From Bifidobacterium cebidarum (GTDB lineage: Bacteria > Actinomycetota > Actinomycetes > Actinomycetales > Bifidobacteriaceae): a stretch of 64,000 bases of DNA. The notes under the pieces were generated by a model. The model saw only the letters and a list, made by a program, of their open reading frames with translations, had not been told where the DNA came from and made no database searches. The translations under genes were made by a program, and so were the position numbers. This document shows positions 1 through 8,671 of the stretch, piece by piece (position 1 is the first letter of the stretch; every line of letters begins with the position of its first letter). Where the stretch lies: contig NZ_WBVS01000003.1 in assembly GCF_009193305.1 (NCBI RefSeq), positions 1-64,000 of the forward strand, in the 5' to 3' direction.

Positions 1-1918
1 CCAGCGTGTAGATGAACACGCTGCATGCGAATGCCGTCCACCACAGGCACAGCATGAACAGGAATGGATTCACGGTTTGCACGCGCAGATACAGCAGGTC
101 GCCCAAACCCAAAATGGTGGTCTGTATCAACGCCAAAGCCACGAAAATCATGCCGCGACCAAGGTAGAGCTGCCATCCTTTCGGCTTGTGCAATGCCGCT
201 ACCGTCTTCTCGGACACGTTCGGTTTCATGATGATGCCAAGGAACATAACGCCAACCCAAATGGCCATCAATGTGTAGAACGGCGCCATGGAGGAACCAT
301 TGTTCTCAACAGGGAAGATAGCCTTGCGCTTCAACGTTACGGGCGTGGTCATGGCGGCGGCCAATGTGTCGGCCGGCTGGCTGAACAGTGTGCGCACCTG
401 GTCCACTCCCCCGGATGCCATTGCCGCATCGATGCTGTCCGCGGCTTGTTTCAGCTTGTCCGCCTGCTCGACGAGCGTACTGTTCGCCTCATCAAGCTTA
501 TCCGCCACACCATTGATGCGGGTCAGCGCATTCGCTGCATTGTTGCCATTGGCTTGTGAGGCTTCGGTCACGCTGGCGAGCATCGATTGTGCGTCATTCA
601 CCAGCAGTACTGCATCCTTACCGCTTTGCCGTGCGGACTTGGCTGCGTTGGCCATTTGCGGCATCACATCGTTCTGGTATGACTTGTTCAGATCGCGGAT
701 CGATTGGGCAAGACTTGCCGCCTGATTACGCAAATCAGTAGCGGCTTGTCCAGTGGACTGCGAGCCAGCAGCAGCTTTATTCGCGGCATCGTTCAGTGTG
801 GCGTCATAACCGTTGAGCTTGGCGATGCTGCGATTCACATCTGCGATAGCCGCATCCAGCGCTTTGCGCTCGGCATCGGTGCTCGCATTGTTTCTCAGAC
901 CATCCAAGGTATTGCGATAATTCTTGAGCTCGGCAATCATCGGCTGCACAGTGTTTGTGGAAATCGACTGGAGTTTCGCTGCAGTGTCTCCGGCGGACGT
1001 CGAGGGTTGCTCCAAAACGTCCGCTGCTTCAGAACCGACTGTATCGAAAGCATCCGCCAGCGCATCAAGCGCGGTGGTCATGCTGGTGCTGGCCTGGTCG
1101 AGAGCATCGGCGGCCTTGTCGAGCTTCGATTCCAATGCTTTGGCATCGATGGTTTTCGTGGACATGGAGGATTTGGAATCCTGCATCGCCTTCAGCGAAG
1201 CATCGAGCATGGATGCAGCAGAACGAGTCAATCCTGCGTAGCTGGAACTGAGTGCCGCCGCGGAAGCCAGATCTTCCGATTCTTGGCGCAGACTAGAGCT
1301 CAGCGCGGAGACCGAGCGACCACTCTGATCGGTATCCAGATAATCGAGTATCGAGTTCATCGTACCAATCAGCGTCTTGGCCACCGTCGAGGTCAATGTA
1401 TCGTTCACCTGCTCCTGTACTGCCGCAGCACCTTGGTTCGTCACCGTGGAAGCGATGGGATTCTTCTTGGGGTTGGCGTAGTACACCAAGTGCGCGTGCC
1501 GCGTGGTACCGGCGTCGCCAGTATTGCTTCCTTCGCCGGTGAATACGGTGAATACATCCGAGCTGAAGTTTTTTGGAATGATGATGGCGGCATAGTATTC
1601 GCCGCTTTGCACACCGTTCTTGGCTTCCTTTTCGGTTACGAACGTCCATTTCAGATCATCGTTCGCGCGCAACGCATTGACCACCTGATCACCCACGTTG
1701 ACCGCGGCTGGCATCAGGTCGCCTTGATAACCGACATCAGCATTGGCCACGGCGACTTTCATATCGCCGGTATTGTCATATGGATTCCAACTGCCGTAGA
1801 TGTTGAACCATGCGTAGAACGAAGGCATGATCATGAGGCCGATGGCGATAATCAGCGCGATGACACTGCTACCGATATGCTTGACGTCGCCAGTGAAAAT
1901 AGTCCAGACGTTACGCAT
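1..1918 (-). CDS. YhgE/Pip-family membrane protein, 3' end outside the window
   Basis: My translation starts MRNVWTIFTGDVKHIGSS and remains open to the left edge, so at least 639 residues are present and the C-terminus is missing. The layout is that of the YhgE/Pip family (phage-infection protein and type VII/ABC-2-like membrane proteins). An N-terminal membrane segment lies near residues 12-35. A large extracytoplasmic domain rich in Ala, Ser, Asp and Gln, coiled-coil in look, follows. The first C-terminal membrane segments lie near the window edge. The start codon overlaps the stop of the upstream paralogue in a TGATG arrangement, so the two are probably translationally coupled and may form a heteromeric complex. 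The substrate is unknown; export or cell-envelope roles are inferred only from family membership. Confidence 0.85.
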   Translation of the reverse strand, partial: MRNVWTIFTGDVKHIGSSVIALIIAIGLMIMPSFYAWFNIYGSWNPYDNTGDMKVAVANADVGYQGDLMPAAVNVGDQVVNALRANDDLKWTFVTEKEAKNGVQSGEYYAAIIIPKNFSSDVFTVFTGEGSNTGDAGTTRHAHLVYYANPKKNPIASTVTNQGAAAVQEQVNDTLTSTVAKTLIGTMNSILDYLDTDQSGRSVSALSSSLRQESEDLASAAALSSSYAGLTRSAASMLDASLKAMQDSKSSMSTKTIDAKALESKLDKAADALDQASTSMTTALDALADAFDTVGSEAADVLEQPSTSAGDTAAKLQSISTNTVQPMIAELKNYRNTLDGLRNNASTDAERKALDAAIADVNRSIAKLNGYDATLNDAANKAAAGSQSTGQAATDLRNQAASLAQSIRDLNKSYQNDVMPQMANAAKSARQSGKDAVLLVNDAQSMLASVTEASQANGNNAANALTRINGVADKLDEANSTLVEQADKLKQAADSIDAAMASGGVDQVRTLFSQPADTLAAAMTTPVTLKRKAIFPVENNGSSMAPFYTLMAIWVGVMFLGIIMKPNVSEKTVAALHKPKGWQLYLGRGMIFVALALIQTTILGLGDLLYLRVQTVNPFLFMLCLWWTAFACSVFIYTL

Positions 1919-4413
1919 CAGCGCACCACCTTTCCAATCACGGATTGCAGAAGCTCTCGAACATCCATGCGGCTTTCCTCAGCCTGTCTCGGCAGGCTGA
2001 GATGCAGGTATTCGATAGCGATAAGAACGATGTCGATGACCAACACAGCGATCAGCCAAGCGACCAGGAAGCCGATTCTCGGTCCGGTGATCATCATGAC
2101 GGCAAGGAACGCACCCGGAATGGCCCAGATGAGATGGATTCCGACGCGCACGATATATGGGTAGCATCTCTCGAAGGTTGCCGCACGGTTGCGAATCACC
2201 TTGCCCCACGTCGGGTCATGCATCATGTTGCGCACAGTACGCATCACATTGCGTTCGGAGCCGACCACTTCGAGTTTTCTCACGTTGATGAGATCGGTGT
2301 CCGCCAGTTCGCGAGTGAACAGGTCGTTCAGGTTGGCGAGCGCCGGCCGACAAGTGACCGTAACGGCGAGAAACACCAGTGCGAACAGTGCCGTACGGGC
2401 CAAATCCAACCAGAATGCGTTGCCGTAGAAACCGCCGATGGGTTCACGCAATGCCTCCACGCCATAGGTAAACGGCAATATAGGATGCAGCAGTCGATAG
2501 AAGCGCGGCATCATTTCGATGGGGTACATGCCGCCCGCTCCAGGCACTTGGAGGATTAGGATGATGACGCTTAAGGCCATGCCGATGTGTCTGAAGAGCA
2601 TGATCAGGCTGTATACCAGCGACACATAGGTCATCGAGCAGACCATCGTGCCGAATATGTAGGCGATGGGTGACAGGCATTGGATGCCGATGATGAGGTT
2701 GCCGGTTGCGATCACGATGCCTTGGAGCATAGCGAGTGGCATCATCAGCAGCCAACGGCCGAGGAATGCCTGTGCCGGGGTGAGTCTTTCGATGCCGTCC
2801 GAATCGGCATCGTGGCGGAACAGGGTAAGCGCCACGAAGGAGCCGACCCAGCAGCCGACGTTGGTGAAGAACGGTGCGACCGCGGAACCGTAATTGCGCA
2901 CCGGGTAATAGCTTTTGGAATTCAGCGATACCGGTGAGGCGAGGAATTCGGAAACCGTATCCGCATTCACTCCGGATAGCCCTTTGAGCTGTGCCCACGC
3001 CTCGCTGGAACGCAATACGGTGAAGTCGTTGCGCGTGCGGGTGATTGAGTCGCTCACACGTTTGAGCTGAGTGTCGGTCTGGGTCATGGTTTGTGAGGCG
3101 GCGGCCAATGTCGAGTCGAGCTGGGCGAGACTGGAGTCCAACTGTTTGAGCTCTTGTGCTGCGGCTGCCGTGGTGTCGGACAATCCGGTGAGGCTTGCGG
3201 ACAGGTTATCGAATCCTTGATCGGCTTTGGTATTGGCCTCGCCGGAGATGCGCGACAGGTTGTCCGCCTTGGCGTTGAGCTGGTTGAGCGCGTGGTTGAT
3301 GGAGTCCTGTGAGACTTCCAGTGAACCGGGCAGGCTATTGTTGAGCTGCTTCAGCGTTGCGATTTGTGTTGCAATGGCCTGTTGCTGATCTTTAGCCTGC
3401 TGCAATGCCTGGGTGTTTGCCAGATCAGGGTCTGATTCCATGCTTTCGATGGCGTCGCCAAGTCGATCATTGGCGGATTCAAGTGTGGAGAGCATCGCAT
3501 CCACGCTGCCGGACAGCGCTGCGGCATTGCCGTTGATCGAGCCGATAGCGCCATTGGCCGTACTGGAAAGCGAGCCCAATCCGGTTTGACTTTGGGTGAT
3601 CACCGTATTGGCAGATTGGTTGAACGCGTTGAGACCGCCACGTGCAGCGCTGATGGAATCCGCGGTATCGGCAATGGATCCTGACAGCGTGCCCGCCCGC
3701 CCGGCAAGCGAAGACATGTCTTTTCTCACCTGTGCAACAGTCCTGCGCGAGGACTCGATGGAATCCTGGGCATCGTCGACACCGGAGCGGGCGTCACCGA
3801 TGCTGTGCTGCGCATCGTCGAGTTTGACGTTCATCGTTTGGGCAGTACCGTCAAGCTTGGTGTTGACGTTACCGGCTTCCTTGGTCAGCTCGCGTGTCAC
3901 CGTGGCGCTTACCGTGCGCACGAAGGATTCGTTGATCTGCTTTTCGAGTGATTGCGCACCGGATTGCGCCACCCTGGGAGATAGGGAGTTGACTTTCTCG
4001 TTGACATAAAACCGTAGCTGAGGGCGTATGATTTCGCCCTGCAGCACGCTGGTCATATCCGCGCTGAAATTCTTGGAGATGATGATGGCGGCATAATAAT
4101 CGCCTGATTCCACACCTGCGATGGCATCGTTTTCGCTGACGAATCGCCAGCCCAAATCATGGTTCTTCTTGAGTGTATCCGTGGTCTGGCTGCCGAAGTT
4201 GAAGTCTTTACCGTTGACGGATACGCCTCTGTCGTTGTCGGCCACGGCGATCGGCACGTTGCCAGTCAGTGCATACGGGTCGAGGTTCGCGGCGACGTTC
4301 AGCCAGGAATAGAGCCCGGGGATCACGCATGAAGCAATCAGCAGTATCACCGCGAACGGCACTGCGAGCACCCGCTGCACATCCCGCATGAACACCTTCC
4401 ACACATTGCGCAT
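1918..4413 (-). CDS. YhgE/Pip-family membrane protein (831 aa)
   Basis: The 831-residue product has one N-terminal membrane segment (about residues 12-37). A long extracytoplasmic region (about 40-490) has heptad-like Ala/Ser/Asp/Gln/Leu stretches typical of the YhgE/Pip coiled-coil domain. A C-terminal block of about five to six membrane helices (about 510-810) resembles an ABC-2 permease. The segment YYAAIIISKNFSADMTSVL near residue 105 is closely matched in the downstream gene, so the two are tandem paralogues. The start is preceded by the Shine-Dalgarno-like GAAAGGAT. A 201-bp gap separates it from the MFS gene upstream on the same strand, so it may have its own promoter. Function is not established; related proteins take part in envelope stress, export or phage sensitivity. 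Confidence 0.88.
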   Translation of the reverse strand: MRNVWKVFMRDVQRVLAVPFAVILLIASCVIPGLYSWLNVAANLDPYALTGNVPIAVADNDRGVSVNGKDFNFGSQTTDTLKKNHDLGWRFVSENDAIAGVESGDYYAAIIISKNFSADMTSVLQGEIIRPQLRFYVNEKVNSLSPRVAQSGAQSLEKQINESFVRTVSATVTRELTKEAGNVNTKLDGTAQTMNVKLDDAQHSIGDARSGVDDAQDSIESSRRTVAQVRKDMSSLAGRAGTLSGSIADTADSISAARGGLNAFNQSANTVITQSQTGLGSLSSTANGAIGSINGNAAALSGSVDAMLSTLESANDRLGDAIESMESDPDLANTQALQQAKDQQQAIATQIATLKQLNNSLPGSLEVSQDSINHALNQLNAKADNLSRISGEANTKADQGFDNLSASLTGLSDTTAAAAQELKQLDSSLAQLDSTLAAASQTMTQTDTQLKRVSDSITRTRNDFTVLRSSEAWAQLKGLSGVNADTVSEFLASPVSLNSKSYYPVRNYGSAVAPFFTNVGCWVGSFVALTLFRHDADSDGIERLTPAQAFLGRWLLMMPLAMLQGIVIATGNLIIGIQCLSPIAYIFGTMVCSMTYVSLVYSLIMLFRHIGMALSVIILILQVPGAGGMYPIEMMPRFYRLLHPILPFTYGVEALREPIGGFYGNAFWLDLARTALFALVFLAVTVTCRPALANLNDLFTRELADTDLINVRKLEVVGSERNVMRTVRNMMHDPTWGKVIRNRAATFERCYPYIVRVGIHLIWAIPGAFLAVMMITGPRIGFLVAWLIAVLVIDIVLIAIEYLHLSLPRQAEESRMDVRELLQSVIGKVVR

Positions 4414-4614
4414 GCCGAATCCTTTCCGTCAATGTCTGCAGAACGTTAATCAGACAACAGAGTGTCTATTTAATCCGGCACACATTATCGAGGAAAGTTC
4501 GGCACAGCGCAATGAACACAGTTCCGCATTATGTTCATTTCAACACCATTGATGAGGACTCGGGACCACGGACATCCGCCGCGGCAACGCGAGGCAAATA
4601 AGCGTGATGGCTTC

Positions 4615-6036
4615 TCAGCTGGCGCGACGATCAGTTCGTTCGCCACGCAGGAACACCAGTGGAATGATAATCAGCGGAACAGAGCAAGCGCCCATGGCCA
4701 GATACGTGAGGTTCAGGCCATGCATGTTTGCCGCAATCATGTTCATGCCGTCAGCCTGCGCGGAGGCAGCCAGCGAAGTCATCAGCCCCACAAATACCGC
4801 CTGGCCGATCGCCCCGGCGATGGTGCGCAACGCGGTGAACAACGCATTCGCATCGGCGAGGCGACCCTCCCCTGCGGCACTGGTGCCCCAGGTCACCAAC
4901 GGCATCATCAGGCATCCGATTGCCAGTGAACGCGCCACATTGATGGCGCCCGCCGCCCAAATCGACGCGGACAGCGGCAGCAGCCCCATGCACAGGTTGC
5001 TTGCGGTCAGGCATATGCCGCCGATGAGGAACAGCCGCCGCACGCCGAACCGGTCATAGAGTCTGCCAGCCATCGGGCTGATGATCGCCATGGCGAGTGA
5101 GCCGGGCAGACTCACCAGACCGGCCATCGATGCCGAGCCGCCTTTGATGGTCTGCACGTAGAGCGGCAGCATCACGGACGAGCCCATCATCGCGAAATAC
5201 AGCAGCATGCTGCCAATCACACTCAATGCAAATCCACGGTTGCGCAGAATACGGACGTCCAGGAACGGGCGTTCACGCTTGAGCTGCAGCATCACGAACC
5301 AGATGGACGCCGCGACACCCAATACCAGTGGCAGGAGCACCGTCGTGCTTACGAACGGCATGGAGCCTATGTTGCCGACGCCGAGCGTCACGCCGCCGAA
5401 TGCGATGATGCTCACGGCAAAGGACAGCGTATCGAAGGACCGCTTGGATGTTTTGAGCACATTGCCGAACACGAAGCATGCCGCGATCAGTGAGACCGCC
5501 ATCACGGCGATCACCAGGTAGAAGATCGAACGCCATCCGAATGCATCGACCATCAAGCCGGACAATGTCGGGGCAATCACCGGCGTGACGCCGACCGCGA
5601 GCCCATACCAGCCCATAACCGTGCCGCGGCTATCCGGATAGATGGTCAGGAGCACGACCTGCGCCATCGACATCAACAGTCCGTTGCCGCAGGCCTGTAC
5701 CACACGGCCGATCATGATGACGGCGAATGGCACCGGGAGCACGCAGACCAGCGAGCCGATGATGAACAGTACCGCACCGGCGAGATACAGCGGTTTGGTC
5801 GGGAACCGCGTGATGAGGAACGCGGTCAACGGCATCACGATGCCCATGGCGAGCGAATAGCCGCTGGTCAGCCATTGGCCCGTCTGCATGGTGACACCCA
5901 AATCGGCGGCAATAGGAGGCAGGGCCGTGGTCAGCGCCGTGGCCATGATGGTGGTGGCGATGCACGAGAGCAGGATGTTGATGAAAATGAGCGTACGGCG
6001 ACGGTTGCTCAGTGAGGATTGTTCAAGGTAAGACAT
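4615..6036 (-). CDS. MFS drug-type exporter, DHA2/EmrB-QacA family
   Basis: The 473-residue protein is hydrophobic throughout with about 12-14 predicted helices. It starts RRTLIFINILLSCIATTIMAT and has the DHA family motif region (PIAADLGVTMQTGQWLTSGY) in helices 1-2, then GRVVQACGNGLLMSM and GWRSIFYL. The DHA2 family are proton-driven multidrug or bile/organic-compound exporters. The gene begins 14 bp after the stop of a MarR regulator on the same strand, an arrangement typical of marR-exporter operons in which the regulator senses the exported compound. No strong Shine-Dalgarno is visible before ATG (AATCATCATC precedes it), so coupling to marR translation is likely. The substrate cannot be read from sequence. 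Confidence 0.9.
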   Translation of the reverse strand: MSYLEQSSLSNRRRTLIFINILLSCIATTIMATALTTALPPIAADLGVTMQTGQWLTSGYSLAMGIVMPLTAFLITRFPTKPLYLAGAVLFIIGSLVCVLPVPFAVIMIGRVVQACGNGLLMSMAQVVLLTIYPDSRGTVMGWYGLAVGVTPVIAPTLSGLMVDAFGWRSIFYLVIAVMAVSLIAACFVFGNVLKTSKRSFDTLSFAVSIIAFGGVTLGVGNIGSMPFVSTTVLLPLVLGVAASIWFVMLQLKRERPFLDVRILRNRGFALSVIGSMLLYFAMMGSSVMLPLYVQTIKGGSASMAGLVSLPGSLAMAIISPMAGRLYDRFGVRRLFLIGGICLTASNLCMGLLPLSASIWAAGAINVARSLAIGCLMMPLVTWGTSAAGEGRLADANALFTALRTIAGAIGQAVFVGLMTSLAASAQADGMNMIAANMHGLNLTYLAMGACSVPLIIIPLVFLRGERTDRRAS

Positions 6037-6050
6037 GATGATGATTCGTT

Positions 6051-6494
6051 TTATTGCTGCTGCTTGTTGAGCTCTTGGTAATGCTGCTTGATTATTGAGA
6101 GAATCGTTCCGAATTGTTCGCGCTGGTCGGAATCAAGCGCGGCGAGTAGTTCCCCCGATGCGCTATTGCCCGCCGAGCGATGACGCATGGCCTCGGCTTT
6201 GCCCTCCTCGGTGAGCTCGACCATGTAGGTGCGCCCATCTTCAGGATGTGGTGTGCGCGAGATCCAGCCGCGCGACTCCATTTTGCCGAGCAGTTCGCTG
6301 AGCGATGCCGAGCGTATGCCCAGAATCGCGGCAAGCCTGCGTTGACTGACCGGACCGAGACCACTGAGGGTCAGCAAACACCGCGACTGCCCACTGCCGC
6401 GCGCGAGCGCATCATTGTTGCGCACTTCCCGTTGATGGCTGGCACGCGCCACGTCATGGAACAGCTCCACCAGTTCCTGGTCGCTCATCGGCAT
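6051..6494 (-). CDS. MarR-family transcriptional regulator
   Basis: The product of about 147 residues has a winged helix-turn-helix with GPVSQRRLAAILGIRSASLSELLGKMESRGW (recognition region near residues 50-85), followed by the wing with RTPHPEDGRTYMVELTEEG. Long terminal helices are of the dimerising MarR type. I prefer ATG at 6494 (MPMSDQ); GTG at 6503 is the alternative. AAGGAG lies 12 nt before the ATG but only 3 nt before the GTG. A perfect 15-bp inverted repeat lies 23-70 bp upstream, so autorepression is probable. It is the first gene of a two-gene operon with the MFS exporter. Confidence 0.9.
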   Translation of the reverse strand: MPMSDQELVELFHDVARASHQREVRNNDALARGSGQSRCLLTLSGLGPVSQRRLAAILGIRSASLSELLGKMESRGWISRTPHPEDGRTYMVELTEEGKAEAMRHRSAGNSASGELLAALDSDQREQFGTILSIIKQHYQELNKQQQ

Positions 6495-6525
6495 GGTTTG
6501 CACGGTCTCCTTGGTGATACAAAAA

Positions 6526-6564
6526 TTGCTAGGTACCTTGCAAATAATACAAGGTACCTAGCAA
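6526..6564. promoter_or_regulatory. Inverted repeat, likely MarR operator
   Basis: TTGCTAGGTACCTTG at 6526-6540 is repeated perfectly as its reverse complement at 6550-6564, with 9 bp between (caaataata). Each arm also contains the 8-bp palindrome AGGTACCT, so two dimer sites about 24 bp apart are possible. It sits just upstream of marR and downstream of the flavin oxidoreductase stop, where an autoregulatory MarR operator is expected. Seen directly; binding is inferred. Confidence 0.8.
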
Positions 6565-6591
6565 AATGCAAATCAGCATCAACTCATTGCG

Positions 6592-7887
6592 TCATTGGCG
6601 CCCCTTGCGGCGACGCGGAGTAAGCGCAGCGGGACCATGCTGTTTGAGGGCGAACAGCAACGCTCGCATGCCGCCGATGCGCGGGTTCGGTTGTTTGCCG
6701 CGCGCGATGCGGTGCATCTGCAGCTCGAACCAGCTGATGACGAGAATGCCGCCGAACGCTTTATCAAGCGGCTTGACGCCGGTCGAAATCCGCGGTAAAT
6801 CAACGCTTTCACGCCAGCCATCACGGATAACGCGGTTCGGCAGGTCGGGCACAAGCGCCAATGGACGCGCGATACCAATCATCTGCGTGATACCCTCGCC
6901 CAGCGCATGCTCCATGTCGGCCGCGTTGCGGAATCCTCCGGTCAGCGCAATCGGCACACGCAGCTCGCCTTTGACCCGTCGCGCAAAATCGGTGAAATAA
7001 ACACCGCGTCTGCGATCTTCGGCAGCACCGTCATTGGTCTGGATGACCGGCTTGGAATAGGTGCCACCAGAGACGTCGATCACATCGACACCGCGGGCTT
7101 CCAGCTGTTTCATGACCCAAATGGATTCCTCTTCGTTGAACCCACCGGGAGCGCCGCTTTGCTCATTGACTTTAACAGCAATCGGCACGTCGGATGAGTT
7201 GAGTTTCACCGCAATTGGGAACTTCGGACCAACGGCCTCGCGCACAGCATCGAACACATCGAACAGGAAGCGAGCGCGATTTTCCAACCTGCCGCCGTAT
7301 TCATCATCGCGATGATTGTCGAGTGGCGAAAGGAACTGGTTGATGAGGTATCCATGGGCTGCATGAATCTCAACACCGGTAAAACCAGCCTTCTTGGCGA
7401 TGCGCGCCGTGTTGGCGAAGCGGCGGATGATGTCTTGAATCTGTTCACGTGTCAGCTCAGTCGGGTCAGCGAAGAACCTGCCATAGTCACCTTCGATTCT
7501 GCCGGCACTCGGGGCGAGTGGATGCTGGTTGACGGTGATCGGCGACTGGCGCCCGGGATGGTTGATCTGCATCCAGCAATGCGCGCCGTTCTCGGTACCG
7601 GCCGCCGCCCATCGGCGCAGCATGGGAAGGTCGCGCTCATCCTCGACTGCCACGTTGCCAGGCTCCCCGAGTTGCGTGTGGTCGACCATCACGTTGCCGG
7701 TGACGAGTACGCCCGCGCCGCCTTGCGCCCAAGTGCGGTATAGGCGCACATGTTCTTCAGTTGGAGCACAGTCGCGCCCGGCGAGCGCCTCGTTCATCGC
7801 AGATTTGTAGAACCGATTCTTAATCGTCACACCGCAGGGCAACGCCAATGGTTCGGCAATCATCGCTGCCTTTTTATTGTCCAGCAT
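6592..7887 (-). CDS. NADH:flavin oxidoreductase, Old Yellow Enzyme family
   Basis: The product of about 431 residues folds as an FMN-dependent TIM barrel. Visible family motifs are QINHPGRQSP (about residue 107), EIHAAHGYLINQFLSP and the following DEYGGRLENRARF (about 180-205), and the C-terminal ALTGGFRNAADMEHAL phosphate-binding stretch. It lacks the C-terminal FAD/NAD extension of 2,4-dienoyl-CoA reductases, so it is a single-domain ene-reductase type. Start choice: ATG at 7887 (MLDNKK) has GGAAAG 9 nt upstream. ATG 7896 and ATG 7914 are in frame, but the latter falls in the operator. It is divergent from a TetR gene and shares a long inverted repeat with it, so TetR control, perhaps by a reactive electrophile or substrate, is inferred. 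Confidence 0.9.
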   Translation of the reverse strand: MLDNKKAAMIAEPLALPCGVTIKNRFYKSAMNEALAGRDCAPTEEHVRLYRTWAQGGAGVLVTGNVMVDHTQLGEPGNVAVEDERDLPMLRRWAAAGTENGAHCWMQINHPGRQSPITVNQHPLAPSAGRIEGDYGRFFADPTELTREQIQDIIRRFANTARIAKKAGFTGVEIHAAHGYLINQFLSPLDNHRDDEYGGRLENRARFLFDVFDAVREAVGPKFPIAVKLNSSDVPIAVKVNEQSGAPGGFNEEESIWVMKQLEARGVDVIDVSGGTYSKPVIQTNDGAAEDRRRGVYFTDFARRVKGELRVPIALTGGFRNAADMEHALGEGITQMIGIARPLALVPDLPNRVIRDGWRESVDLPRISTGVKPLDKAFGGILVISWFELQMHRIARGKQPNPRIGGMRALLFALKQHGPAALTPRRRKGRQ

Positions 7888-7912
7888 GATATCCATCTTT
7901 CCATTCGTCCAC

Positions 7913-7960
7913 ATTTTTACAGTTGTCTAAAATAGCACAGGTTTAGACAACTGTAAAAAT
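7913..7960. promoter_or_regulatory. 19-bp perfect inverted repeat, likely TetR operator
   Basis: The arm at 7913-7931 (core TTTTTACAGTTGTCTAAA) is perfectly repeated in inverse at 7942-7960, with a 10-bp spacer. With one mismatch the arms extend to 7909 and 7964. It lies between the divergent oxidoreductase and TetR genes and covers the 5' end of the former's longest ORF. Size and symmetry fit a TetR dimer-pair operator controlling both promoters. The repeat is seen; the regulator is inferred. Confidence 0.8.
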
Positions 7961-8053
7961 ATGGACGATAGACTATGCTGAACTCCAAGCAATACGACCA
8001 AGCAATCGCGGAAAGACTGCTCCGCAGGTTTCATAGACAGGGAAAACAAGGAT

Positions 8054-8641
8054 ATGAAGAAAGACATCAATGCAAAGCTCACACGTGGCACACAGCGTAC
8101 ATTGAATGCTTTCTTCGACGCGATGACTGCACTGCTTACCGCGAAATCGTTCACCGACATCAGCATCAACGAACTCTGCGAGCACGCCGGTTACCCACGT
8201 GCCACGTTTTACAACTATTTCGAGGACCGTGACGACCTGCTGAACTACTGCTGGATCGCACTGTCCCAACAGACTGACTCCGCTGACCTTACTGCGGTTG
8301 AATCCTTCCGCCGTGTGGATGTGGCGCTGGATTCCATGGCTGATTTGCTGGAAGCCCACGCCGATCTGCTGCAATCGATTCTGGAACATAACCCGCCGGA
8401 GGGTTCACTGTTCTCCAGTCTGCACATATTCATCAAACAGCGCGCACGGGAACTGATGCTCACCTGCATCGACCGCGATCGTCTTGATCTGCCAGTCGAG
8501 CTGATTGCCGACCACTACGCGAACACGGTGATGCTCGTGCTCGACTGGTCGTATTTGCGCGGTCATATGCTCACCCGGGAGCAACTGCATACCTACGCAC
8601 ACGCTTTGCTGCGCGGAGTGGAATTCACGGAATCAGTCTGA
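8054..8641 (+). CDS. TetR/AcrR-family transcriptional regulator
   Basis: The 195-residue product has an N-terminal HTH (about residues 12-58) with FTDISINELCEHAGYPRATFYNYFEDRDDLL, the standard TetR recognition-helix pattern ending in FYNYFxxRDDLL. A helical ligand and dimer domain follows (about 65-190). The gene is divergent from the flavin oxidoreductase, with a 19-bp inverted repeat between them. Its 3' end converges with hemW, only 30 bp away. AAGGA precedes the ATG at unusually short spacing, so the exact start is less certain than the family call. Confidence 0.9.
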   Translation: MKKDINAKLTRGTQRTLNAFFDAMTALLTAKSFTDISINELCEHAGYPRATFYNYFEDRDDLLNYCWIALSQQTDSADLTAVESFRRVDVALDSMADLLEAHADLLQSILEHNPPEGSLFSSLHIFIKQRARELMLTCIDRDRLDLPVELIADHYANTVMLVLDWSYLRGHMLTREQLHTYAHALLRGVEFTESV

Positions 8642-8671
8642 CCGGAGTGGACGAATCAGGCCTCAACGACC

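Noticed and set aside
704-2164. 486-codon plus-strand frame opposite the YhgE gene
   Set aside because: It is antisense to a clearly coding frame, and its translation is rich in Arg, His and Cys as expected from the reverse of high-GC codons.
7975-8232. 85-codon frame overlapping the start of the TetR gene
   Set aside because: No ribosome site, overlaps the real TetR frame, and no protein-like features.
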